Shown here in pieces: positions 1-5,447 of a stretch of DNA of 5,497 nt. The stretch spans positions 3,480 through 8,976 of the forward strand of contig JAJYTL010000114.1 of the NCBI GenBank assembly GCA_021793055.1. Direction: 5' to 3'. The notes beneath the pieces are model-generated. The model was not told where the DNA came from. It saw only the letters and a program-made list of their open reading frames with translations, and ran no database searches. This DNA comes from Pseudomonadota bacterium (GTDB lineage Bacteria; Pseudomonadota; Alphaproteobacteria; Ferrovibrionales; Ferrovibrionaceae). The position numbers were made by a program, and so were the translations under genes. Each line of letters starts with the position of its first letter. Positions within the stretch are counted from its first letter, which is position 1.

Positions 1-628
1 GTAGCATCTGATCGTAGATCCAGTCCTCGGGCGAGCGGCTCATGCCCTTCAGGGTCTTGAGATGCGGCGTGAAGATCGGCAGCAGTTCGGCAAGCTTCTG
101 GCACTGTGTCAGGTCGGGGGCGACGGCGAGCAGGGCGATCAACCGGCGCAGCGTCTCGGCCAGCATCGAGACGCCGTCGACGCAGGTAATCACCACGACG
201 CCGTCCGGCGCCGCGAAGCGGGCGAGGCGGCGGGTGAAATCGGCGGGATCGAGCTGAAACGGCACCGTGCCCTCGCAGAGCACGAGATCGAAGCGCTCCG
301 CGGTGTCAAAGTCTTCGATCAGCGCCTCTACGGTCTCGATCCGGTCGGCCGCGGGCGAGGCCGCGAGCAGTGCTTCCGCTTCCGTCAGGCCGGCCGGGTT
401 GCCGTCGACCAGGAGATAGCGGGCCGGCACCAGGCTCGCGGTATAGAGCGCGTTGTGGCCGGAGCCCGGGCCGAACTCGACGACCTTGCGGCCCTTGAGC
501 CAGCCCGGCACCAAGCCGAGGTGCCGGTACAGCGCCGCGCGGCGCGCGAAATGCCGCTTGAGATCGGAGATGTCCTGCGCCACCGGTGAAATATTGTTGG
601 CGCGGTAGAAATCGACAAACGGCCGCAT
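1..628 (-). CDS. Class I SAM-dependent methyltransferase (partial, C-terminus beyond window)
   Basis: The first 209 codons of a minus-strand gene are present; it continues past position 1. The protein starts MRPFVDFYRANNISPVAQD. It has a clear SAM-binding motif I at residues 49-57 (VVEFGPGSG), an acidic post-I segment LLVDGNP at 72-78, a motif-IV-like stretch FDLVLCEGTVPFQ at 113-125, and a strand GVVVITCVDG at 143-152. This is the Rossmann order of class I methyltransferases. It is predicted to be soluble and cytoplasmic; the acceptor substrate cannot be told. ATG 628 is chosen because GGGGGAG (633-639) lies 4 bases upstream. The frame stays open to an ATG at 772, which would add 48 mostly Arg/Ala residues of low complexity and has no Shine-Dalgarno, so I reject that start. 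In the ancestral layout it lay downstream of the acyl-CoA synthetase, separated by a terminator, so it is probably transcribed separately. Confidence 0.85.
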   Translation of the reverse strand, partial: MRPFVDFYRANNISPVAQDISDLKRHFARRAALYRHLGLVPGWLKGRKVVEFGPGSGHNALYTASLVPARYLLVDGNPAGLTEAEALLAASPAADRIETVEALIEDFDTAERFDLVLCEGTVPFQLDPADFTRRLARFAAPDGVVVITCVDGVSMLAETLRRLIALLAVAPDLTQCQKLAELLPIFTPHLKTLKGMSRSPEDWIYDQML

Positions 629-788
629 CGCGCTCCCCCACAGGCGGCCGGATCGGCGTCGCGATCCTCGGCCCGCGCTCGTCTGATGCCGCGGCGCGCC
701 GCGTGCCCGGCCAAGAGCCCGTGCCGCGCGACGACCGCACCCCGCCCGCTCGCGGGCGGAAGCGGCAGCCATTGTCGGTTGGGATTGG
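629..788. other. Intergenic region with GC-rich palindromes
   Basis: This is the leader of the methyltransferase. I see no credible gene and no recognisable sigma-70 promoter. It contains a perfect 14-base palindrome at 690-703 (CGCGGCGCGCCGCG) and a perfect 8-bp inverted repeat with a 2-base loop at 742-759 (CCGCCCGC / GCGGGCGG). Neither is followed by a T-run on either strand, so they do not look like intrinsic terminators. The remainder is GC-rich sequence open in several frames, as expected by chance at this composition. Confidence 0.5.
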
Positions 789-854
789 TTAAAAAAACAT
801 GAGACGGCCGCCACGGCGGGACTTTGGCCGTGCGGCTTGGCGGCCCAAAGGCCC
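789..854 (-). terminator. Rho-independent terminator, originally of the acyl-CoA synthetase gene
   Basis: Read on the minus strand, a strong stem pairs 841-854 with 818-830 (GGGCCTTTGGGCCG against CGGCCAAAGTCCC, one mismatch and one bulge, 10-base loop). An overlapping alternative stem, ACGGCC/GGCCGT, pairs 826-831 with 804-809 and ends six bases before a run of seven T (791-797 on the plus strand). The stem plus T-run supports intrinsic termination for minus-strand transcripts. With the IS630 element removed at its TA target, the stem begins right at the acyl-CoA synthetase stop codon, so it was probably that gene's terminator. It now follows the IS630 transposase stop by about ten bases. 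Confidence 0.6.
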
Positions 855-856
855 TA

Positions 857-882
857 GAGTCATTCACGTTTTGACGGAAGCA
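857..882 (+). repeat. IS630 left terminal inverted repeat (imperfect)
   Basis: It begins GAGTCATTCACGTTTTGACG directly after TA 855-856 and contains the transposase stop codon. It matches the right end at 14 of 26 ungapped positions. Confidence 0.55.
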
Positions 883-1811
883 CATCCAGCGTTTGCAAGG
901 TAGTTTGTGCATTCCTGGGCTTGGATTGTTGCGACAAGGGAGCCGATGTAGCGGCAAGTTTCGTCGAGGGTCCGCTTTTGGGCCACGCGCATCCAGGGCT
1001 TGATCTTGGCGAAGGCCTGCTCGATCGGGTTCAGGTCGGGCGAGTATGTCGGCTGGAACCAGAGCCTGGCGCCGGCGCCGCGGATCATCCGGCCGATGGC
1101 GGCGGACTTATGCGAGCCGAGATTGTCCATAATGACGATATCGCCGGGCCTGAGCACCGGCACGAGAAGCTGTTCGACATAGGCGCGGAAGCATTCGCCG
1201 TTGATTGGCCCGTCGAAGACGCATGGTGCCGCGAGGCGATCGTAGCGCAGAGCCCCGAGGAAGGTCAGGGTACGCCAATGGCCATGCGGGGCGAACCCAT
1301 GCAGACGTTTGCCCTTGGGCGCCCAGCCGCGCAACGGGGCCATGTTCGTCTTGATCCAGGTCTCATCGATGAACACCAGCCGATGGGGGTCGAGACCCGC
1401 CTGCCATGATCGCCATCGGCGGCGCCGCCGTGCAATGTCGGCGCGGGCCTGTTCAAGGGCGAGCGGTGTTTTTTTAAATCTCAGCCCCTCGCGGCGTAGA
1501 AACAGCCATACCGTATTGTGCGAGACCTTTATCCCGCGCGCCGCTAGTTCGTCCTTCAGCCGATGCAGCGTCAGGTGAGACGTCTGGTGGATCCGCCCCA
1601 CGATGAAATCGCGATGCGGCTCCAGAACCCGCTTGCGGTGGCCTCCCATTCGGCCCGGAGCCACCGAGCCGGTCGCACGATGGCGCTGTGACCACTTCAC
1701 CACCGAGGACGCTGCAACGCCGAACCTCGCTGCAACTGACCGGCAGCTTTCCCCAGAAAGCACTGCCGCTACAACGCCCTCCCGAAGATCGCTAGAAAGA
1801 GGTTTGCTCAT
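864..1811 (-). CDS. IS630-family transposase (DDE, full length)
   Basis: This 315-residue transposase catalyses cut-and-paste movement of the IS630 element into TA sites. The N-terminus has paired helix-turn-helix folds: residues 5-45 (including SCRSVAARFGVAASSVVKW) and a second DNA-binding region around 60-112 with TLHRLKDELAARG and SHNTVWLFLRREGL. The catalytic triad is visible as D149 (FIDETW), D229 (IMDNLGSHK) and E264 (YSPDLNPIEQ). The 34 residues between the last two give the D34E spacing typical of the family. The gene is one intact frame, whereas many relatives are split by a programmed or mutational frameshift. AAGGAGG (1821-1827) lies nine bases before ATG 1811. The start codon overlaps a perfect hairpin arm, and the IS1111 insertion lies about 40 bases upstream, so the original promoter may have been separated from the gene. 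It looks catalytically intact. Confidence 0.93.
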   Translation of the reverse strand: MSKPLSSDLREGVVAAVLSGESCRSVAARFGVAASSVVKWSQRHRATGSVAPGRMGGHRKRVLEPHRDFIVGRIHQTSHLTLHRLKDELAARGIKVSHNTVWLFLRREGLRFKKTPLALEQARADIARRRRRWRSWQAGLDPHRLVFIDETWIKTNMAPLRGWAPKGKRLHGFAPHGHWRTLTFLGALRYDRLAAPCVFDGPINGECFRAYVEQLLVPVLRPGDIVIMDNLGSHKSAAIGRMIRGAGARLWFQPTYSPDLNPIEQAFAKIKPWMRVAQKRTLDETCRYIGSLVATIQAQECTNYLANAGCASVKT

Positions 1812-1840
1812 ATGGGCAGGCCTCCTTCACCAGCCCATAT
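1810..1840 (-). promoter_or_regulatory. Hairpin over the IS630 transposase start codon
   Basis: A perfect 8-bp inverted repeat (ATATGGGC at 1810-1817, GCCCATAT at 1833-1840) has a 15-base loop. In the minus-strand mRNA the Shine-Dalgarno AAGGAGG lies in the loop and the first two bases of the AUG lie in the 3' arm. The fold would cover the start codon and could limit translation. The fold is seen in the sequence; a regulatory role is inferred. Confidence 0.4.
1821..1827 (-). promoter_or_regulatory. Ribosome binding site of the IS630 transposase
   Basis: AAGGAGG on the minus strand, nine bases before ATG 1811, is close to the full anti-Shine-Dalgarno match and fixes the start. Confidence 0.75.
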
Positions 1841-1847
1841 CTTGATG

Positions 1848-1860
1848 ATGTGGACGCCCC
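1848..1860 (+). repeat. IS1111 left subterminal inverted repeat
   Basis: ATGTGGACGCCCC, a perfect 13-bp inverted match to 3179-3191. Identity stops at the next base on both sides. Confidence 0.85.
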
Positions 1861-1910
1861 TGCCCCCACCGGCAGCCGCTATGCTGCTGACCGGACAGCG
1901 AAGCAGGAAG

Positions 1911-1915
1911 AGGAG
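1911..1915 (+). promoter_or_regulatory. Ribosome binding site of the IS1111 transposase
   Basis: AGGAG within the purine run GGAAGAGGAG, eight bases before ATG 1924, supports that start. Confidence 0.7.
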
Positions 1916-1923
1916 CGTTCACA

Positions 1924-2946
1924 ATGGCGATTACGACGATTGGGCTGGATTTGGCGAAGAGCGTGTTTCAAGCGCACTGCGTTGATGAGACAGGTGCTAC
2001 GGTGCTGGCGAAGCGGCTTCACCGCAAGCAGATGTTGCCGTTCTTCTCGAAGCTTTCGCCATGTCTTATCGGGCTGGAAGCGTGCGGAACGGCGCATTAC
2101 TGGGCTCGCGCCCTTACTGCCATGGGGCATGAGGTTCGGCTCATTCCGCCGTCTTACGTGAAGGCCTACGTCAAGCGCGGCAAGAGCGATGCACTCGATG
2201 CCGAAGCGATCTGCGAAGCCGTCCAGCGCCCGACGATGCGGTTCGTGCCAGTGAAGACGGTCGAGCAGCAGGCCGTCCTCATGACCCATCGCGCCAGAGC
2301 CTTGCTCGTGCGCCAACGCACCATGATCGCCAATGCCTTGCGCGCGCACTTGGCCGAACTCGGACTTGTCACAAATCCCGGCATCGCCAATCTGGCGAAG
2401 CTGGCTGAACAGGCACTGTCCGACGAGAACGCTTTGCCAGCTTATGCCCGTATTTCTCTGGGGATTCTTGTCCGCCATATTATGGTGCTCAACGATGAGA
2501 TCGCGGTTCTGGATCGGCAGCTCCTGGCCTGGCACGCCGAGAGCGAGGCCAGTCGCCGGCTCGCTGGGACCCCTGGCCTTGGCGTGATCACGGCCACGGC
2601 TCTTGCTGCCACCGTCACCGATCCTGATCAGTTTCGCTCGGGTAGGCAGTTCGCCGCCTGGCTCGGTCTGACACCGCAGCAGCATTCCACCGGCGGCAAG
2701 ACCCAGTTCGGCGGTATCTCCAAGCAGGGAGACCGATACTTGCGCCGCTTGCTCGTCGTCGGCGCCACCGCCGTGATCCGCCATACAAAGGAGAAGCCAA
2801 CGCCCATGGCCAACTGGATCAGAAAGCTCATGGAGAAGAAGCCGTTCAGGCTCGTCTCCGTTGCGCTGGCCAATAAGCTCGCCCGGATCGCATGGGTCGT
2901 GCTGACGCGAAAAGAAGCCTATAGGCCCTATGAACTGACAGCCTGA
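1924..2946 (+). CDS. IS110-family (IS1111 group) DEDD transposase/recombinase
   Basis: This 340-residue recombinase has the two domains of the family. The N-terminal RuvC-like DEDD domain shows D9 (IGLDLAKSVFQ), E52 (GLEACG) and D89/D92 (KSDALDAEAI). A helical linker follows at about 110-205. The C-terminal Transposase_20 domain starts near 210 (RRLAGTPGLGVITATALAA), contains SGRQFAAWLGLTPQQHSTGGK with S255 as the likely nucleophilic serine, and continues through GGISKQGDRYLRRLLVVGA. Characterised IS110-family enzymes use the DEDD site together with the serine and are directed to donor and target DNA by an element-encoded RNA. All these residues are present, so the enzyme looks functional. 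The start is fixed by AGGAG eight bases upstream, and the stop is followed by a long noncoding stretch with RNA-like folds. A long open frame on the opposite strand (1879-3033) is only its shadow. Confidence 0.95.
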   Translation: MAITTIGLDLAKSVFQAHCVDETGATVLAKRLHRKQMLPFFSKLSPCLIGLEACGTAHYWARALTAMGHEVRLIPPSYVKAYVKRGKSDALDAEAICEAVQRPTMRFVPVKTVEQQAVLMTHRARALLVRQRTMIANALRAHLAELGLVTNPGIANLAKLAEQALSDENALPAYARISLGILVRHIMVLNDEIAVLDRQLLAWHAESEASRRLAGTPGLGVITATALAATVTDPDQFRSGRQFAAWLGLTPQQHSTGGKTQFGGISKQGDRYLRRLLVVGATAVIRHTKEKPTPMANWIRKLMEKKPFRLVSVALANKLARIAWVVLTRKEAYRPYELTA

Positions 2947-2967
2947 GCGCAGGCCCGGGCAACCCGA

Positions 2968-3113
2968 ATTGGTAACGGCAGTCGATGATGTGTAACGATC
3001 GAGCCAATGGTGAGGCCAACCCGTCTGATTCAATGCGCTTCATCAGCGCGGCATCTTGATCAGGGACCTCACCGGCGGATTTCCATCAAGGCCAGCGGCA
3101 ATCACAGCGCCGC
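2968..3113 (+). ncRNA. Candidate bridge RNA / seekRNA of the IS1111-type element
   Basis: Three hairpins lie in series after the transposase stop. H1 (2968-3008): ATTGG/CCAAT lower stem, an 8-base bulge (2974-2981) and TCGAT/ATCGA upper stem with an 11-base loop. H2 (3009-3073), directly abutting: GGTGAGG/CCTCACC outer stem (3009-3015, 3067-3073), a large internal loop and inner stem TGCGC/GCGCG (3034-3038, 3046-3050) with loop TTCATCA. H3 (3095-3113): GCGGC/GCCGC. The 5' strand of the H2 internal loop holds TGATTCA (3026-3032), complementary to TGAATCA of the right flank (3193-3199). Its 3' strand holds ATCTTGAT (3053-3060), identical to the left flank (1839-1846). Known bridge RNAs have this arrangement, with two guides facing across one internal loop, one pairing with each target strand. 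The IS1111 subgroup encodes its RNA in this position. The folding was done by eye; the exact RNA ends, and the donor guides, are not resolved. Confidence 0.65.
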
Positions 3114-3178
3114 ATAAACAGGCCGGACATATGAAAGCAACCGATCACACCCATCCCGACAAAAAGCCCTTGCCATAC

Positions 3179-3191
3179 GGGGCGTCCACAT
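3179..3191 (-). repeat. IS1111 right subterminal inverted repeat
   Basis: GGGGCGTCCACAT, the exact reverse complement of 1848-1860. It marks the right end of the inner element to within a few bases. Confidence 0.85.
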
Positions 3192-3226
3192 ATGAATCAC
3201 AGATTACCGCTCCTGGGTATCCCCAA

Positions 3227-3252
3227 CGATTCCCACTCACCGGAAAATGCTC
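3227..3252 (-). repeat. IS630 right terminal inverted repeat (imperfect, inferred)
   Basis: On the minus strand it reads GAGCATTTTCCGGTGAGTGG directly after TA 3254-3253. The head matches the left end best at GAG and at GGAA further in. Its first base supplies the G of the acyl-CoA synthetase TAG stop. It also resembles intergenic repeats that I recall from alphaproteobacterial genomes (CTAGAGC followed by a T-rich tract and a GTGG segment), so its identity as an IS end is not certain. Confidence 0.5.
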
Positions 3253-5447
3253 TAGCGGCGTCGGACGATAAGGGCATCCACCGCCACCGCCCCTTGCGCG
3301 TCGCAGATCACCGGATTGACGTCGATCTCCGCAATATTCTGCGCATGGTCGGCAGCGAACTCGGATACCCGTGCGATCAGCTCCGCGACCCGTTCGAGAG
3401 CCACCGCAGGGCGGCCGCGAAAACCGGTCAGGAGGCGGTAGCCCTTGAGCCGCCTCAGAAGGCCAAGCGCCTCGGCCGCGCCGATCGGCGCCAGCGCCGC
3501 GACGCTATCCTGCAGCAGCTCAACCAGAATGCCGCCTGACCCCACGACGACCAGCGGCCCGAACTGAGGATCGACCCGGGCGCCGATCACCAGTTCGATC
3601 CCAGCAGGCGCCATGCGCTGAACCGATACGCCGTCGATCCGAGGCGCCCCGGGAACCCGCGCCGCGGCGTCCATGATCTCGCCGAAGGCGCGCGCGACCG
3701 CTGCCCCGTCGCGAAGACCGAGCCGCACCGCGCCGGCCTCGGTCTTGTGCGCGATGTCGGGAGACTCGACCTTTAACGCGACTGGATAACCGATCGCATC
3801 GGCCGCCGCCGCGGCCGCGACCGCGCTTTGCACGGTCCTCTCCGGCGGAACCGGCACGCCATAGGCGGCAAGCGCCGCCTTCGCCTCGCGCTCGCTCAAC
3901 GTCTCGCCGGCGGCGGCGAGCAGTCGCGCCGCTTCCGCCCGCTCCGACGCGCCACTGAGGCGGGCTTCCTCGGCTCTGGGCGCGGCGATGAAGTCCGCCC
4001 ATTTGTGCCACAGGCTGATCGTCCGCATGCAACGATCCATCGACCGGAAAATCACCAGGCGCGGATCGCGCTCGACGATCTCCGCACCCGGCCCCTCCAG
4101 CCAGCCGGTCATCCACACGAGGCAAATCGGCTTCTCCGTCGTCTTCGCCAGCTCGGCCAGGGCGAGATGGCGCTTCGGCGTGATCTCCGGTACCGCAGCG
4201 ACCACCGGCAGGATCGCAGCGCCATAGGCGGGATCCTCAAGCATGGCCCGGAAACAAACCGAGAAGGACTCGGGATCGGTCAGCACCTGGGCGGTAATGT
4301 CGGCCGGGTTGCGCTTGGCGCCGAACTCGGGGATGCGGGCGTCCAGAACCGCCTGCGCCGCGGGCCCTGGCTGCGGCATCGGCACACCGTAACGCTCGGC
4401 CCGCTCCGCCGCGATCACACCGGCGCCGCCGGAGGTGACGATGGCCGCCACGCCGCGCGCGACCGGCTTCGATGTCTTAGCTAGGAAGCTCGCAGTTTCA
4501 TAAGCGATATCAAGGTCATCAACCTCGATTATCCCAGCTCGCTCGAAGGCCGCCGCGAAGGCCGCGTCGGAGCCGGCGAGGTTCCCGGTATGGGACATGG
4601 CGGCGACGGCGCTGGCTTCCCCCGATGTCATCTTGTAGGCCACGATCGGCTTGCCTGCGGCGCGGGCCTTTTCGCCTGCCTCGAGCAGCCGCCGACCATC
4701 GGGCAAGCCCTCGAACAGACAGACGATGGCGCGGCATTGCGGCACCTCGACGAGATAGCTCACGAAATCACACACGTCGACGTCGCCGGAATTGCCGGCG
4801 GTGAAATAGTGGCTGAACCCGGCGCCGCGCTCGCTCGCCTGCACCATGGTGTACCCCATCGCCCCCGATTGCGAGACGATGCCAACGCCGTTCGGATGAT
4901 GCGGCGTGTTGTCGTAGTTCACTTGGAAGATGGCGCCGGCGCGGCTCAGATTGTTGATCATCCCGATGCAGTTCGGCCCAACCAGCGGCAAGCCCGCCGC
5001 CCGCGCCCGGGCGATGAGGCGGTCCTGCTGGGCGATGCGTTCGGGCCGTCCGGTCTCGGCAAAGCCCGACGCATAAACGATGACGCCGCCGACCTTGGCC
5101 GCGATGCAGTCCTCGAGCACCGCTTCGACCTGCTCGCGCGGCACTGCCACCGCCACCAAATCTGGACTTTTTGGCAGGTCCGTAAGTCTGGGAAAACAGC
5201 TTATACCATGAATATCCTGATACTTTGGATTAACACCGAAAACGCGGCCCTGGTAGTGCCTGAGGTTGGTAAGGGTCCGCTGACCGAAGGATCCGATGGT
5301 TGCGGAGATGCCGGCGATGGCGATCGTCCGCGGCTCGATCAGGCGCCGAAGCTCACGCCGGCCATAGATCGGGCGATGGGTCGGGGTGGCCGGCAACCTC
5401 ACGCTCCGTTCCTGATCCGGCGACGACGAAATTTGATCCATGACCAT
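3252..5447 (-). CDS. Acyl-CoA synthetase (NDP-forming) / acetate-CoA ligase family protein, fused alpha and beta
   Basis: This 731-residue enzyme has the domain order of fused ADP-forming acyl-CoA synthetases, which interconvert acyl-CoA + ADP + phosphate and acid + ATP + CoA in the cytoplasm. A CoA-binding Rossmann domain comes first (about 30-165; TIAIAGISATIGSFG at 41-55, VGPNCIGM at 156-163). Two succinyl-CoA-ligase-like domains follow (about 185-480; VSQSGAMG at 191-198, KRNPADIT at 378-385). The likely phosphorylated histidine is H286 in MSHTGNLAGS. The C-terminal ATP-grasp domain (about 510-731) has ALKVESPDIAHKTEAG with H567, and EIDVNP at 707-712. There is no GNAT domain, so it is not a Pat-type lysine acetyltransferase. 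The acyl substrate is undetermined. ATG 5447 is the longest start; ATG 5441 (two codons in) has GAAAG seven bases upstream and may be the real one. The TAG stop uses the TA of the IS630 target site. Confidence 0.9.
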   Translation of the reverse strand: MVMDQISSSPDQERSVRLPATPTHRPIYGRRELRRLIEPRTIAIAGISATIGSFGQRTLTNLRHYQGRVFGVNPKYQDIHGISCFPRLTDLPKSPDLVAVAVPREQVEAVLEDCIAAKVGGVIVYASGFAETGRPERIAQQDRLIARARAAGLPLVGPNCIGMINNLSRAGAIFQVNYDNTPHHPNGVGIVSQSGAMGYTMVQASERGAGFSHYFTAGNSGDVDVCDFVSYLVEVPQCRAIVCLFEGLPDGRRLLEAGEKARAAGKPIVAYKMTSGEASAVAAMSHTGNLAGSDAAFAAAFERAGIIEVDDLDIAYETASFLAKTSKPVARGVAAIVTSGGAGVIAAERAERYGVPMPQPGPAAQAVLDARIPEFGAKRNPADITAQVLTDPESFSVCFRAMLEDPAYGAAILPVVAAVPEITPKRHLALAELAKTTEKPICLVWMTGWLEGPGAEIVERDPRLVIFRSMDRCMRTISLWHKWADFIAAPRAEEARLSGASERAEAARLLAAAGETLSEREAKAALAAYGVPVPPERTVQSAVAAAAAADAIGYPVALKVESPDIAHKTEAGAVRLGLRDGAAVARAFGEIMDAAARVPGAPRIDGVSVQRMAPAGIELVIGARVDPQFGPLVVVGSGGILVELLQDSVAALAPIGAAEALGLLRRLKGYRLLTGFRGRPAVALERVAELIARVSEFAADHAQNIAEIDVNPVICDAQGAVAVDALIVRRR

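Larger units (their letters stand above)
1848..3191 (+). mobile_element. IS110-family insertion sequence of the IS1111 type
   Basis: The element is about 1.35 kb, a usual size for the group. It contains one DEDD transposase and is bounded by a perfect 13-bp inverted repeat, ATGTGGACGCCCC, at 1848-1860 and 3179-3191. Short subterminal inverted repeats are the hallmark of the IS1111 subgroup; other IS110 members lack them. The true tips may lie a few bases outside the repeats. The trinucleotide ATG flanks both sides (1845-1847 and 3192-3194), consistent with a shared recombination core. Noncoding sequence is short on the left (about 60 bases) and long on the right (about 230 bases). The IS1111 subgroup places its guide RNA on the right, downstream of the transposase. 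The element is inserted in the leader of the IS630 transposase, divergent to it. Confidence 0.85.
857..3252 (-). mobile_element. IS630-family insertion sequence, interrupted by a nested IS1111-type element
   Basis: The element is bounded by TA at 855-856 and at 3253-3254, which is the family's target duplication. Both ends read TA-GAG inward. An ungapped comparison of the first 26 bases inside each TA (857-882 against the reverse complement of 3227-3252) gives 14 matches, including GAG, a central TT/CG and GGAA: weak but plausible imperfect inverted repeats. Removing the IS1111 insert leaves about 1.05 kb, normal for the family. The transposase occupies nearly all of it and ends about 7 bases inside the left end. 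The left end and the transposase are secure. The right end is inferred, because the same sequence could instead be a dispersed intergenic repeat. Confidence 0.7.

Noticed and set aside
62..589. A 175-codon plus-strand frame
   Set aside because: It is antisense to the methyltransferase, whose SAM motif I and later motifs are clear. The frame has no ribosome binding site or domain.
770..772. Upstream in-frame ATG for the methyltransferase (48 extra residues)
   Set aside because: It has no Shine-Dalgarno, and the added residues are low-complexity Arg/Ala/Gly. ATG 628 has GGGGGAG four bases upstream.
385..957. A 190-codon minus-strand frame overlapping the methyltransferase and its leader
   Set aside because: It is in a different frame from the methyltransferase, crosses the terminator and the IS630 end, and its protein is Arg/Ala/Pro-rich without motifs.
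2960..3023. Direct repeat CAACCCG (2960-2966 and 3017-3023) as a CRISPR-like or iteron unit
   Set aside because: There are only two short copies with no regular spacing; chance is sufficient.
1879..3033. A 384-codon open frame on the minus strand opposite the IS1111 transposase
   Set aside because: It is antisense to a clearly coding DEDD transposase, its protein has no recognisable domain, and it runs through the inverted-repeat side and the RNA region. It is a shadow of high-GC coding sequence.
3055..3090. Alternative stem CTTGAT (3055-3060) with ATCAAG (3085-3090), extended by GGC/GCC
   Set aside because: It competes with the H2 outer stem and would bury one guide. The H2 fold is more compact and places both guides in one loop. 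It could still be an alternative conformation.
3828..4484. A 218-codon plus-strand frame
   Set aside because: It is antisense to the conserved core of the acyl-CoA synthetase and has no domain features.
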